Shown here: positions 34,373 through 43,077 of the stretch, one piece after another
How the letters are laid out: the number at the start of each line of letters is the position of its first letter
Position numbering within the stretch: the stretch's first letter is position 1
From: Microbacterium sp.
Lineage (GTDB): Bacteria > Actinomycetota > Actinomycetes > Actinomycetales > Microbacteriaceae
Reading direction: 5' to 3'
Length of the DNA stretch: 64,000 nt
Assembly (NCBI GenBank): GCA_003248655.1
Contig: QFPM01000007.1
Coordinates: forward strand, 62,001-126,000
Program-made: the position numbers and the translations under genes
Notes under the pieces: model-generated
The model's database searches: none
Seen by the model: only the letters and a program-made list of their open reading frames with translations
Told to the model about the DNA's origin: nothing

Positions 34373-34837
34373 TTACTCTGCGTCGGCCGTGGCGGCGTCG
34401 GCCTCTGCGACCTCAGGGGCCTCGGCGGCGGCGTCTGCGACCTCGGCGTCGTCGGCGGAAGCCTCGGCGGGCTCCTCAGCCTTCTTCTCGACCTTGGGCT
34501 TGATGACCGACTTCTTGGCGGTGTCGACCTGGAAGTCTTCCTTGCCCTCGGCGACGCGCACGGTCGAGACCGCGTCCTTGTCGCCCTTGAACTTGCCCCA
34601 GTCGCCCGTGAGCTTCAGCAACGCCGCGACCTGCTCGGTCGGCTGCGCGCCGACGGACAGCCAGTACTGTGCACGGTCGGAGTCGACCTTGATGATCGAG
34701 GGCTCCTCGGTCGGGTGGTACTGACCGATCTCCTCGATGACGCGCCCGTCGCGCTTGGTGCGCGAGTCGGCGACGACGATGCGGTAGTAGGGCGCACGAA
34801 TCTTGCCGAGGCGCTTGAGACGGATCTTGACAGCCAC
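34373..34837 (-). CDS. rpsP: 30S ribosomal protein S16
   Basis: 154 residues: the S16 core (AVKIRLKRLGKIRAPYYRIVVADSRTKRDGR) plus about 65 extra residues, of which the last 40 are an Ala/Glu/Asp-rich tail like that of S2. GTG start with AGGAG 4 nt upstream. First gene of the rpsP-khpA-rimM-trmD unit; the 195-bp gap upstream is shared with a divergent ligase gene. Confidence 0.96.
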   Translation of the reverse strand: MAVKIRLKRLGKIRAPYYRIVVADSRTKRDGRVIEEIGQYHPTEEPSIIKVDSDRAQYWLSVGAQPTEQVAALLKLTGDWGKFKGDKDAVSTVRVAEGKEDFQVDTAKKSVIKPKVEKKAEEPAEASADDAEVADAAAEAPEVAEADAATADAE

Positions 34838-35032
34838 AATTCTCCTGAATGGTGTTGTGAGGTGATGAACGTCGCCTGGAGCGTGGGGTGCACACCCGGC
34901 GGAAGCTCTGCGGTGGGCCTCCCCCGCTGGATAGAGGGTCGAGCAGGTGGCCCAACGGACTATTTTGCCAGATTGTTGCGGATGCCGCGAACCGAGGCGA
35001 TCCGGATGCCTGCGGCATGCGAGACTGGCGCC

Positions 35033-36199
35033 ATGACGGTGTCGTTCGCCACCTCCCCCCGCTCATCGGTGGGGCTGGAGTGGGAGCTCATGCTCGCCGA
35101 TCCGGTGACCGGAGATCTGGTCGGGCGGGCGCCCGAGCTCCTCCCCGAGCTCGAGGAGCGCACGGCCCTGGAGCGGTACACCGTCACCGGGGAACTGCTG
35201 ACGAACACGATCGAGGTCACCAGCGGCATCGGAGCGACCGTCGCCGAAGCCGTCGACGACATCGCGGACGCCATCGCGCAGGTGCGGACGCTGACGACGC
35301 CCGCCGGGATCGAGCTGCTGTGCGCCGGCAGCCATCCGTTCGCGCAGTGGTTCGACCAGCAGGTGAGCGACAAGACCCGCTATCACACCCTCATCGAACG
35401 CACCCAGTGGTGGGGGCGGAACATGATGATCTGGGGGATCCACGTCCACGTCGGTGTGGAGGACGTCGACAAGGTGTTCCCGATCATCGGAGCTCTGGCG
35501 ACCTATCTGCCCCACCTGCAGGCGCTCTCGGCATCCAGCCCTTTCTGGGCCGGTGAGCGCACCGGCTACGCCTCCAACCGGGCGTTGGTGTTCCAGCAGC
35601 TGCCGACCGCGGGGCTGCCCTGGGCGCTCAAGGACTGGTCCCAGTTCGAGCGGTTCATGGACGACATGGTCCGCACCGGTGTCATGGCCGATGCGACGGA
35701 GGTGCGCTGGGACATCCGGCCCGCACCGCGCTGGGGGACGATCGAGGTGCGGGCGTGCGACGGGATGTCCACGCTCCCGGAGCTCGCCGCGATCGCAGCT
35801 CTCGTCCAGGTGCTCGTCGAGCATCTCTCCCGTCGGCTCGACGAGGACCGGCCCCTCGATGTCCTCCCGCCGTGGTTCGCGCGGGAGAACAAGTGGCGCG
35901 CAGCACGCTACGGCATGGATGCGAGGGTCATCGTCGACAGCGCGGGCACGCAGCGTCCGGTGGCGGAGCACCTCGCCGAGACCGTCGAGGAACTCCGCCC
36001 GATCGCCGACGAGCTGCACTGCGGGCGCGAGTTCGACGGGCTGGGCCGCATCGCGGCGCTCGGCGCCAGCTATGAGCGCCAGCTGCTGGTCGCGGATGCC
36101 GCGGACGGCGACCTGCGGGCCGTCGTGCAGCACCTGATCCGCGAGTTCAGGCAGGGGCCCACCCTCCGCGAACACCTCGCGGCGCTGGGCGGCGACTGA
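35033..36199 (+). CDS. carboxylate-amine ligase YbdK (glutamate-cysteine ligase GCS2 family)
   Basis: 388 residues of the GCS2/YbdK group, which has weak glutamate-cysteine ligase activity in vitro; actinobacteria use mycothiol instead of glutathione, so the true substrate is uncertain. Motifs: SSVGLEWELMLADP, NTIEVTSG, SHPFAQW, IWGIHVHVGVED, SSPFWAGERTGYASNR and WDIRPAPRWGTIEVRACD. The ATG has GAGACT ending 6 nt upstream, a weaker version of the leaderless promoters seen here. Stops 2 bp from the convergent glycosyltransferase gene. Confidence 0.88.
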   Translation: MTVSFATSPRSSVGLEWELMLADPVTGDLVGRAPELLPELEERTALERYTVTGELLTNTIEVTSGIGATVAEAVDDIADAIAQVRTLTTPAGIELLCAGSHPFAQWFDQQVSDKTRYHTLIERTQWWGRNMMIWGIHVHVGVEDVDKVFPIIGALATYLPHLQALSASSPFWAGERTGYASNRALVFQQLPTAGLPWALKDWSQFERFMDDMVRTGVMADATEVRWDIRPAPRWGTIEVRACDGMSTLPELAAIAALVQVLVEHLSRRLDEDRPLDVLPPWFARENKWRAARYGMDARVIVDSAGTQRPVAEHLAETVEELRPIADELHCGREFDGLGRIAALGASYERQLLVADAADGDLRAVVQHLIREFRQGPTLREHLAALGGD

Positions 36200-36201
36200 T
36201 T

Positions 36202-37860
36202 TCAGGCGGGCTGGTCGGGATCGTAGTCCGAGAGCCCGTGATCGGTCTTCTGCCAGTAGTGCGGGCGCGTGATCAGCTGCCACAGGGCCTTGTAGGCGGC
36301 AGCGGAGTGCAGGAGCCAGTAGAGCGGGTTCAGCAGCGCCCACGGGACCAGCGTGAACAGACCGCGCTTGTACGGACCCATCATGTTCAGGTACACCATC
36401 AGCGAGTTCCCGATGAGGAAGTTCATCAGACACAGCCACAGCACGATCGGCGGCATGACCGACGACACGTCCACCCCGGGCACGACCAGCCCCGCCACCA
36501 TCAACAGAGTGAACGGGATCACGCCGAGGAAGGTCAGCGGCGTGCCGGCGATGAGCAGCGCGAAGGCTGCGGCGCGGCGAAGACCCACGGATCGGACGAG
36601 CTGCAACGGATGCCGGGCATGCACCAGTGAGGTCTGCATGTATCCCTTGATCCATCGGCTGCGCTGGCCGACGAAGATGCCCATCCGAGATGTCGCCTCC
36701 TCCATCGTCGTGGAGTCGACGACGCCGACACGGTAGCCCAATGCGCTGGCCCGGATGCCGAGGTCGGCATCCTCGGTGACGTTGTAGGGGTCCCAGCCGC
36801 CGAGTTCACGCAGAGCGTCGGTGCGGAAGTGGTTCGAGGTGCCCCCCAGCGGAATGGGGAGCCGCCGCTCGTCGAGGCCGGTGAGCATGTAGTCGAACCA
36901 GTAGGAGTACTCGAGCGAGAACATCCGCGTCAGTACGTTCTCCGCTGCATTGAAGTAGTTCAGCGCGGCCTGCATCACGACGGTGTCGGGCGACGAACGG
37001 TCGAAGGCGAGCCAGGTGCGTTTGAGCTGGTCCGGTTCAGGAGCATCCTCGGCATCGAAGATCACCAGCAGCTCACCGCGCGCCAGCTGAAGCCCGACGT
37101 TGCACGCGCGCGGCTTGGTCTGCGGGGTGCCGGCCGGCACGGTGACGATGATGAAGTTGTCCGGCGGTGCGGCGCGCTTGATCGCCTCGCGAGTGGCGAT
37201 GTCCTCTTCCTCGGTGAGCACGAGGACTTCCAGCTTGTGCTGGGGATAGTCGAGGCGACCCAGGTTCCGCATGAGGCGACCGACGACACGCTCCTCGCGG
37301 AACACCGGGACCAGCACCGTGTAGATCGGAAGGTCGTCGTCGTCCAGGGCGTCGTATTCAGCGCGCGTCGACCTGCGCACCTGGTCGTAGCGCGAGCCCA
37401 CCATCGAGACGACGAACTTGAACAGGGTGCTGGTCAAGAAGATCACACTCGCCACGGCGATGAGCACTGTGAGGGCTCCGGCGGGAGCGGCGATCGCGCC
37501 GGCCGCGATCAGCACGAGCAGGACGATGCCGAGCACCTGCTGTCCGCGCGAGAGCACGTGCTTCGCAGAGCGACGTGGCGAGGTCTCTGCAAGCTGCTCA
37601 GCGGCGATGTGCTCGATCTCCGCAGCGAACGCAGCCATCACCGCGTGCACGATCCGCCATTGGGGCACCTCGACGACCTCGATGGCGCCGCCGACGAGGC
37701 CCTCCACGCGCGCGCGGTCCGCCGGAGACAGCGGCAGCGACGCGCCGATGAGGACCCGATCCTGCTCCCGCCGCATCGGAATCCATCCCTCGCGCGCGTA
37801 CTGCGACGCGCACTCACGGTCCAGCAGTGACGGATCCATGGCTCCGACCTCGACGCTCAC
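36202..37860 (-). CDS. GT2 family glycosyltransferase with N-terminal GspE_N-like domain
   Basis: 552 residues. N-terminal 100 residues resemble the GspE/MshE N-terminal fold (REGWIPMRREQDRVLIGASLPLS); then two membrane segments, a GT2 catalytic domain with FDAEDAPEPDQ (DxD), TEDADLGIR and QRSRWIKGYMQ, and about four C-terminal membrane segments. The catalytic set is that of processive polysaccharide synthases, and the domain order is like XagB-type proteins. Sugar and acceptor are unknown. GTG at 37860 overlaps the upstream membrane-protein stop (GTGA); an ATG 21 bp further in is an alternative. Third gene of ffh-membrane protein-GT2. Confidence 0.85.
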   Translation of the reverse strand: MSVEVGAMDPSLLDRECASQYAREGWIPMRREQDRVLIGASLPLSPADRARVEGLVGGAIEVVEVPQWRIVHAVMAAFAAEIEHIAAEQLAETSPRRSAKHVLSRGQQVLGIVLLVLIAAGAIAAPAGALTVLIAVASVIFLTSTLFKFVVSMVGSRYDQVRRSTRAEYDALDDDDLPIYTVLVPVFREERVVGRLMRNLGRLDYPQHKLEVLVLTEEEDIATREAIKRAAPPDNFIIVTVPAGTPQTKPRACNVGLQLARGELLVIFDAEDAPEPDQLKRTWLAFDRSSPDTVVMQAALNYFNAAENVLTRMFSLEYSYWFDYMLTGLDERRLPIPLGGTSNHFRTDALRELGGWDPYNVTEDADLGIRASALGYRVGVVDSTTMEEATSRMGIFVGQRSRWIKGYMQTSLVHARHPLQLVRSVGLRRAAAFALLIAGTPLTFLGVIPFTLLMVAGLVVPGVDVSSVMPPIVLWLCLMNFLIGNSLMVYLNMMGPYKRGLFTLVPWALLNPLYWLLHSAAAYKALWQLITRPHYWQKTDHGLSDYDPDQPA

Positions 37861-39020
37861 AGCGAGCCTCCCAGCGTGGCGAGCCAGGCGACGATCGGCT
37901 CGCGGGTGAGTGCGCCAGCCCACCCGAGGAGCCACAGGATGACGGTGAACAGCACGACCGCCACATTCTCCCGCGAGCTTCGGCGCTCGGGAATGATCGC
38001 GGCTGCCAGCAGCACGCTGAGCACGTAGGTGGTACCGGTGTCACCGGTGCCGGTGAGCCCGAGGACATACGCCAGCAACGTGCCCGCGCTCAGCACGATC
38101 GCGATCAGGGCGGTCCTCGGGAAGCGCAACACGAGTGCGGCGACGACGATCAGGAGCGTCGGAGCGAGGAAGATCAGGCCGTCGAGCGACGGCAGGAAAT
38201 CGCCGAGCAGCGTCGCAGCGCGATCGCCGTCCCAGCCCAGGCCGCCGCCGAACGCGGCCAACGGCCCCGCGCCGAACATCACGCTCAGCGCCATCAGCGA
38301 CACGAGCACCGACACCGTGGGGAAGAGCACGACGAGCGCGTTGGCGACGCGGGCTCTCCTGCGCGACTGGACGAGCACGACCGCAGCCAGCGCCGCGACC
38401 AGCGCCGACAGCGTCGTCGTCGCATCGGAGAACGCCGCGGCGGCGAACCACAGACCCGCGCGGAACCCGGCCTGCGTGTTCGCATACGTGACGAAGCGGA
38501 CGAGATCGATCATGCCCAGCCCGTAGAACGCGACACCGAGCGCCGTCTCCACGTTGGTCACCATCAGGTAGGCGAACAGCGGTGTCGTCACGAGCGTCAC
38601 CGCCAGCACGCAGACCATTCCGCGGCCGTAATGCTTGCGCGCCAGTGACTGCACAACGCTCGGCACCAGCCACCCGGCCAGCACCGCTCCGGCCAGACCG
38701 AGCGCGAGGGCACTTCCGGGCAGCACCAAGGCGAGAAGGATCGGCAGAGGCGGATAGCTCAGCGCGACGATCTGCGTGCCGGTCGCCGCGCGCAGCGCCT
38801 GCGCCTGGGCGATCAGTTCGGCGTTGGCGGTACCGGTCCAATCGCCGCCGGCGGCGACATCGAACCAGACAGCCAGCGCCGCGAAGACGACGGTCACGAC
38901 CACGCGCAGCGTCCAACGCGCCGCTCGGGTGCGCGGATACTTCAGCGGTCGGCCGTCCTCACTCTCGAGGTACCGCGGCGTGTCCCGGCGGAACAGGGGG
39001 ATCGCAGCGGTGTCGCTCAT
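37857..39020 (-). CDS. polytopic membrane protein coupled to a glycosyltransferase, function unknown
   Basis: 387 residues with about ten hydrophobic segments. The first external loop holds FDVAAGGDWTGTANAE and is followed by SYPPLPILLALVLPG; an acidic first loop and a YPP motif are seen in some GT-C-type transferases, but similarity is too weak to claim membership. Overlaps ffh by 4 bp (ATGA) and the GT2 gene by 4 bp (GTGA), so all three are probably co-translated. Most likely works with the GT2 protein in making or moving a surface glycan (inference). Confidence 0.75.
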   Translation of the reverse strand: MSDTAAIPLFRRDTPRYLESEDGRPLKYPRTRAARWTLRVVVTVVFAALAVWFDVAAGGDWTGTANAELIAQAQALRAATGTQIVALSYPPLPILLALVLPGSALALGLAGAVLAGWLVPSVVQSLARKHYGRGMVCVLAVTLVTTPLFAYLMVTNVETALGVAFYGLGMIDLVRFVTYANTQAGFRAGLWFAAAAFSDATTTLSALVAALAAVVLVQSRRRARVANALVVLFPTVSVLVSLMALSVMFGAGPLAAFGGGLGWDGDRAATLLGDFLPSLDGLIFLAPTLLIVVAALVLRFPRTALIAIVLSAGTLLAYVLGLTGTGDTGTTYVLSVLLAAAIIPERRSSRENVAVVLFTVILWLLGWAGALTREPIVAWLATLGGSL

Positions 39021-40576
39021 GCTCCGGTCGGCCGCCCGAACAGCTTCTGGATCTCCGCGAGGTCCGCCTCGGTAGGCGCGGCGCCGGAGCCGATGCCGAA
39101 GCCGGACCCGCCCGGCGCGCTCGCCGCGGCGGCGATGCCCGCGTTCTCGGCGGCGCGCTTAGCCGGGTTGCCCGACCGCGATCCGCCCTTGGCCTTCTGC
39201 TTCGCGCCGCGCTTGCTCGAAGCGCCCGGACGGCCGCCGATCGCGCCCATCCCGGGGAGGGAGGGGACGCCTCCGCGGGCGACCGTCTTCATCATCTTCG
39301 CCGCCTGATCGAACCGCTGCACGAGCTGGTTGACATCCGTGACGGTCATGCCCGACCCGCGCGCGATGCGCAGGCGCCGCGATCCGTTCAGGATCTTGGG
39401 GTTGCGCCGCTCCCCCGGCGTCATCGAGCGGATGATCGCCTCGGTGCGATCGATCTCGCGATCATCGAACTGGTCGAGCTGCTGCTTCATCTGGCCCATG
39501 CCCGGGAGCATCCCGAGCATCTTCTTCATCGAGCCCATCTTCTTCATCTGCTGAAGCTGGTCGAGGAAGTCCTCCAGGGTGAACGACTCGGTCGCGAGCT
39601 TCTCGGCGACCTTCCGCGCCTCTTCCTCGTCGAACGCCTGCTGGGCCTGCTCGATGAGCGTGAGGATGTCACCCAGATCGAGGATGCGGCTCGCCATGCG
39701 ATCGGGGTGGAACGCCTCGAGGTCGTCGAGCCCCTCACCCGTCGACGCGAAGATGATCGGGCGGCCCGTGACGGATGCCACCGAGAGTGCCGCGCCACCA
39801 CGTGCGTCGCCGTCGAGCTTCGAGAGCACGACGCCGGTGAAATCGACGCCGTCCTGGAAGGCCTTTGCGGTGTTCACGGCATCCTGGCCGATCATCGCGT
39901 CGATGACGAAGAGCACCTCGTCGGGGTCGGTCGCCTTCCGGATGTCGGATGCCTGCGCCATGAGCTCGGCGTCGACACCGAGGCGCCCGGCGGTGTCGAT
40001 GATGACGACGTCGTGCTGCTTCTGCCGCGCGTAGTCGACGCCGTCTTTGGCTACCTTGACGGGGTTTCCCACGCCATTGCCGGGCTCGGGCGCGTAGATC
40101 GCGGCGCCTGCCTGCTGGGCGACGACCTGCAGCTGGTTCACGGCGTTGGGTCGCTGCAGATCACAGGCGACGAGAAGCGGCGTGTGGCCGTCCTTCTCGA
40201 GCTGTTTGGCGAGTTTGCCGGCGAGGGTCGTCTTGCCGGACCCCTGCAGACCGGCCAGCATGATCACGGTCGGCGGGTTCTTCGCGAACTGCAGGCGCCG
40301 CTGCTGGCCACCGAGGATCGCGACGAGCTCTTCGTTGACGATCTGCACGACCTGCTGCGCGGGATTGAGCGCACGGTTCACCTCATCGCCGAGCGCGCGT
40401 TCGCGCACCTTGCCGGTGAACTCCTTGACGACCACGAGAGCGACGTCGGCATCCAGCAGCGCTCGTCGGATCTCACGGACTGTTCCATCGACATCGGCCG
40501 GAGTGAGCTTGCCCTTCGTGCGAAGGTTGCGGAACGTCTCAGTGAGCCGGTCGGAGAGGGTGCCGAAAGTCGCCAT
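39017..40576 (-). CDS. ffh: signal recognition particle protein Ffh (SRP54)
   Basis: GTPase that binds signal sequences and 4.5S RNA for co-translational targeting. 519 residues: N domain, G domain with LQGSGKTTLAGKL, VACDLQRPNAVNQL, IIDTAGRLGVD and LSKLDGDARGG, and the Met-rich M domain (KKMGSMKKMLGMLPGMGQM) with RIARGSGMTV. The C-terminal 80 residues are a Gly/Ala/Lys-rich extension. Its receptor gene ftsY is 3 kb away. Start ATG has TAGAAT ending 9 nt upstream. Confidence 0.97.
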   Translation of the reverse strand: MATFGTLSDRLTETFRNLRTKGKLTPADVDGTVREIRRALLDADVALVVVKEFTGKVRERALGDEVNRALNPAQQVVQIVNEELVAILGGQQRRLQFAKNPPTVIMLAGLQGSGKTTLAGKLAKQLEKDGHTPLLVACDLQRPNAVNQLQVVAQQAGAAIYAPEPGNGVGNPVKVAKDGVDYARQKQHDVVIIDTAGRLGVDAELMAQASDIRKATDPDEVLFVIDAMIGQDAVNTAKAFQDGVDFTGVVLSKLDGDARGGAALSVASVTGRPIIFASTGEGLDDLEAFHPDRMASRILDLGDILTLIEQAQQAFDEEEARKVAEKLATESFTLEDFLDQLQQMKKMGSMKKMLGMLPGMGQMKQQLDQFDDREIDRTEAIIRSMTPGERRNPKILNGSRRLRIARGSGMTVTDVNQLVQRFDQAAKMMKTVARGGVPSLPGMGAIGGRPGASSKRGAKQKAKGGSRSGNPAKRAAENAGIAAAASAPGGSGFGIGSGAAPTEADLAEIQKLFGRPTGA

Positions 40577-40585
40577 GATGGCTCG

Positions 40586-40591
40586 ATTCTA
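40586..40591 (-). promoter_or_regulatory. ffh -10 element
   Basis: TAGAAT, 9 nt before the ffh ATG; leader of at most about 3 nt. Confidence 0.45.
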
Positions 40592-40651
40592 CTGGACCGC
40601 GCCTCGCCACGATCCTGCCGGGCGCACCCGACATCCGTCACTCGCGCAGCG

Positions 40652-40715
40652 TCGGACATCTGCACATCTTCGGACCGTCGCCCACGTATCCGTCCGAAGA
40701 ACTGCAGATCTCCGA
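40652..40715. repeat. large imperfect inverted repeat between tetR and ffh
   Basis: 24-bp arms at 40652-40675 and 40692-40715 match at 21 positions, with a 16-bp spacer. Arms begin TCGGA and end TCTTCGGAC. It lies 34 bp past the tetR stop and 75 bp before ffh. The remainder of the 173-bp gap holds only the ffh -10. Confidence 0.9.
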
Positions 40716-40749
40716 AGTTGTGACACCCGCGGCGGCTCGAGCGCGGCCG

Positions 40750-41343
40750 TCACTGCGTCGCCGGCAGGGTAGACGCCGCAGCGTGCAGCGCCCGTTCGAG
40801 CAGCGGCGCGAGCGGCGTCTGTCCGGCGCCGGCATCCGCCCACGCGGCGATTGACGCCAGGACGGCGCCTGCGTACGCGGCGCCGGCGACCTCGGCCTCG
40901 ATCGCGTCGATTCCCGACGCCTGCAGGCGACGCGCGACCAGGGCTCCGATGCGCGCGCGGCGCGCCCCCGCCTCGCGCTCGAGCAGATGGGCGAGCCCCA
41001 TCGCATGCGCATTGCCGAGCGCGAGCGCGAGGCTGTCGGGGGCGAACCCCTCGCCCACCGCCCGCAGCGCGGAAGCGACGGATGCCGCAGGATCCCCCTG
41101 TGCGGCAGCGGAGAGCGGCGCGTCCGCCAGCGCGCGTTCGACACCGGCGATCCGCTCATCCAGCCCGGCCCACAGGACATCCGACTTCGACGTGAAGTAG
41201 TTGAAGAAGCTCGACCGACTGACACCGGCGCGCTGAGTGATGTCTGCGATCGTCGTCGCGTCGAAGCCGCACTCGAGGAACAGCTCACACGCGGCCTCGG
41301 CGATCGTGTCGCGCGACGTTGCGCGGGGCCGGCCGGTGGTCAT
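40750..41343 (-). CDS. TetR family transcriptional regulator
   Basis: 197 residues. The N-terminal helix-turn-helix is textbook (TIAEAACELFLECGFDATTIADITQRAGVSRSSFFNYFTSKSDVL read in parts); the Ala-rich C-terminal half would bind an unknown ligand. The start ATG lies 6 nt after TAGCAT. Divergent from lipB, with a palindromic site between them, so it probably represses itself and perhaps lipB-lipA. Confidence 0.9.
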   Translation of the reverse strand: MTTGRPRATSRDTIAEAACELFLECGFDATTIADITQRAGVSRSSFFNYFTSKSDVLWAGLDERIAGVERALADAPLSAAAQGDPAASVASALRAVGEGFAPDSLALALGNAHAMGLAHLLEREAGARRARIGALVARRLQASGIDAIEAEVAGAAYAGAVLASIAAWADAGAGQTPLAPLLERALHAAASTLPATQ

Positions 41344-41349
41344 GCCCTC

Positions 41350-41355
41350 ATGCTA
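41350..41355 (-). promoter_or_regulatory. tetR -10 element, leaderless geometry
   Basis: TAGCAT on the minus strand, 6 nt before the tetR ATG. Confidence 0.55.
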
Positions 41356-41365
41356 GCCAGGCGTA

Positions 41366-41386
41366 TTGTTACACGCAGTGCAACAA
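41366..41386. promoter_or_regulatory. candidate TetR operator between tetR and lipB
   Basis: 21-bp palindrome TTGTT-N-CAC-N3-GTG-N-AACAA. It covers the -35 side of the tetR promoter and overlaps TATTGT (41364-41369), a possible lipB -10, so binding could block both genes. Confidence 0.55.
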
Positions 41387-41404
41387 CTCCTTGGAAGGGT
41401 CCGC

Positions 41405-42055
41405 ATGCTCGACGTACGCACCGTGGGGCTCGCCCCCGACCTCGTCCCCTATCCGGATGCCTGGGCGCTCCAGCGTGAGGTGCACGCGGGCGTCGTCGCG
41501 GGCACGACCCGCGACACGCTCCTCCTGCTCGAGCACGAGCCGGTCTTCACGGCGGGGGCGCGCACGACGCGGCACGAGCGGCCGAGCGACGGCACCCCTG
41601 TCGTCGATGTCGACCGCGGCGGCAAGATCACCTGGCACGGGCCTGGCCAGCTCGTCGGCTACCCGATCGTCCGGCTCCCCGAGCCGATCGACGTCGTCGC
41701 GCACGTTCGCCGCATGGAGGGCATCCTCATCGAGGTGCTCGCCGGGTTCGGCGTCGACGGGTACCGGGTCGACGGACGCAGCGGCGTGTGGGTGCGCCGG
41801 CCGCTGTCCGAAGACAAGATCGCGGCGATCGGCGTGCGCGTGCAGCGCGGGGTCACGATGCACGGCTTCGCGCTCAACTGCGACAACTCGCTCCTGCCGT
41901 TCTCGCAGATCATCCCCTGTGGCATCACGGATGCCGGGGTCACGACCCTGAGCGAGGTGCTCGGCCGCGACGTCTGCCCCGCCGAGGTGGTGGATGCCGT
42001 CGCCGCAGCCTTCCGGGCATCCTTCGCGGCTTCCTCGCCGGTGGTGGCCGCATGA
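41405..42055 (+). CDS. lipB: octanoyltransferase LipB
   Basis: Transfers octanoyl from acyl carrier protein to the lipoyl domains of 2-oxoacid dehydrogenases and the glycine cleavage H protein. 216 residues with the family motifs RGGKITWHGPGQLVGYP, the lysine in EDKIAAIGVRVQRGVTMHGFALN and the acyl-binding cysteine in IIPCGI. ATG at 41405 has GGAAGGG upstream. Overlaps lipA by 4 bp (ATGA), so octanoyl transfer and sulfur insertion are co-expressed. Confidence 0.96.
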   Translation: MLDVRTVGLAPDLVPYPDAWALQREVHAGVVAGTTRDTLLLLEHEPVFTAGARTTRHERPSDGTPVVDVDRGGKITWHGPGQLVGYPIVRLPEPIDVVAHVRRMEGILIEVLAGFGVDGYRVDGRSGVWVRRPLSEDKIAAIGVRVQRGVTMHGFALNCDNSLLPFSQIIPCGITDAGVTTLSEVLGRDVCPAEVVDAVAAAFRASFAASSPVVAA

Positions 42056-43074
42056 GCGCCTGCGGCGTGACCCCGAGCGGCGAGACCGGACCCGCGAACG
42101 CGCCGGACGGGCGCAAACTCCTGCGCCTCGAGGTCCGCAACGCCCAGACCCCGATCGAGCGAAAGCCCGAGTGGATCCGCACGAAAGCGAAGATGGGCCC
42201 CGAGTACCAAGCGCTCCAGGCGCTCGTGAAGGGTGAAGAGCTGCACACCGTCTGCCAGGAGGCGGGATGCCCGAACATCTACGAGTGCTGGGAGGATCGC
42301 GAGGCGACGTTCCTCATCGGCGGCTCGCAGTGCACGCGCCGGTGCGACTTCTGCCAGATCGACACCGGCAAGCCCGCCGATTACGACACCGACGAGCCGC
42401 GCCGCGTCGCCGACAGCGTGCGCCGCATGCAGCTGCGCTACGCCACCGTGACGTGCGTCGCGCGCGATGACCTGCCCGACGGCGGGGCGTGGCTCAACGC
42501 GGAGACGATCCGCCAGATCCACGCCGTCAACCCCGGCACGGGCGTCGAACTGCTCGCGACGGACTTCAACGGCGACCCGGCGCTGTTGGGCGAGGTCTTC
42601 GATGCGCGCCCGGAGGTCTTCGCGCACAACGTCGAGACGGTGCCGCGCATCTTCAAGCGCATCCGCCCGGCGTTCCGTTACGAGCGCTCGCTCGACGTGC
42701 TCACGCAGGCGCGCGCCGCGGGGCTCATCACGAAATCGAACCTCATCCTCGGCATGGGTGAGGAGCCCGAGGAGGTCGTGCAGGCGCTACATGACCTGCA
42801 CGACGCCGGCACCGACATCGTCACGATCACCCAGTACCTGCGCCCCTCGCCGCGACACCTGCCCGTCGCCCGCTGGGTCAAGCCCGCCGAGTTCGTGGAG
42901 TTCAAGGCCGAGGCTGAACGCATCGGGTTCCTCGGCGTGCTCGCCGGCCCACTCGTGCGCTCGTCGTACCGCGCCGGGCGCCTGTGGGCGCAGTCCATGG
43001 CCTCGAAGGGGCGGGAGCTCCCCGCATCCCTCGCTCACTTGGCGGCGGAAGCCGAGTTCGCGCAGGCGGTGTGA
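42052..43074 (+). CDS. lipA: lipoyl synthase LipA
   Basis: Radical-SAM enzyme that inserts two sulfurs into protein-bound octanoyl groups. 340 residues with both clusters: the auxiliary site CQEAGCPNIYECW and the radical-SAM site CTRRCDFCQID, then MGEEPEEV and TQYLRPSPRHLPVARW. The expected C-terminal RSSYRAG is present. The first 35 residues are a variable extension. Translationally coupled to lipB; ends 3 bp from the convergent gene. Confidence 0.97.
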   Translation: MSACGVTPSGETGPANAPDGRKLLRLEVRNAQTPIERKPEWIRTKAKMGPEYQALQALVKGEELHTVCQEAGCPNIYECWEDREATFLIGGSQCTRRCDFCQIDTGKPADYDTDEPRRVADSVRRMQLRYATVTCVARDDLPDGGAWLNAETIRQIHAVNPGTGVELLATDFNGDPALLGEVFDARPEVFAHNVETVPRIFKRIRPAFRYERSLDVLTQARAAGLITKSNLILGMGEEPEEVVQALHDLHDAGTDIVTITQYLRPSPRHLPVARWVKPAEFVEFKAEAERIGFLGVLAGPLVRSSYRAGRLWAQSMASKGRELPASLAHLAAEAEFAQAV

Positions 43075-43077
43075 CCC

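Noticed and set aside
35063..36655. 530-codon minus-strand open frame under the carboxylate-amine ligase gene
   Set aside because: Antisense shadow of a GCS2-family gene with clear motifs.
38582..40723. Very long open frame antisense to ffh and the membrane protein gene
   Set aside because: High GC content makes long antisense frames common; its translation is low-complexity Arg/Ala/Leu with no family motif, while the opposite strand encodes intact SRP54.
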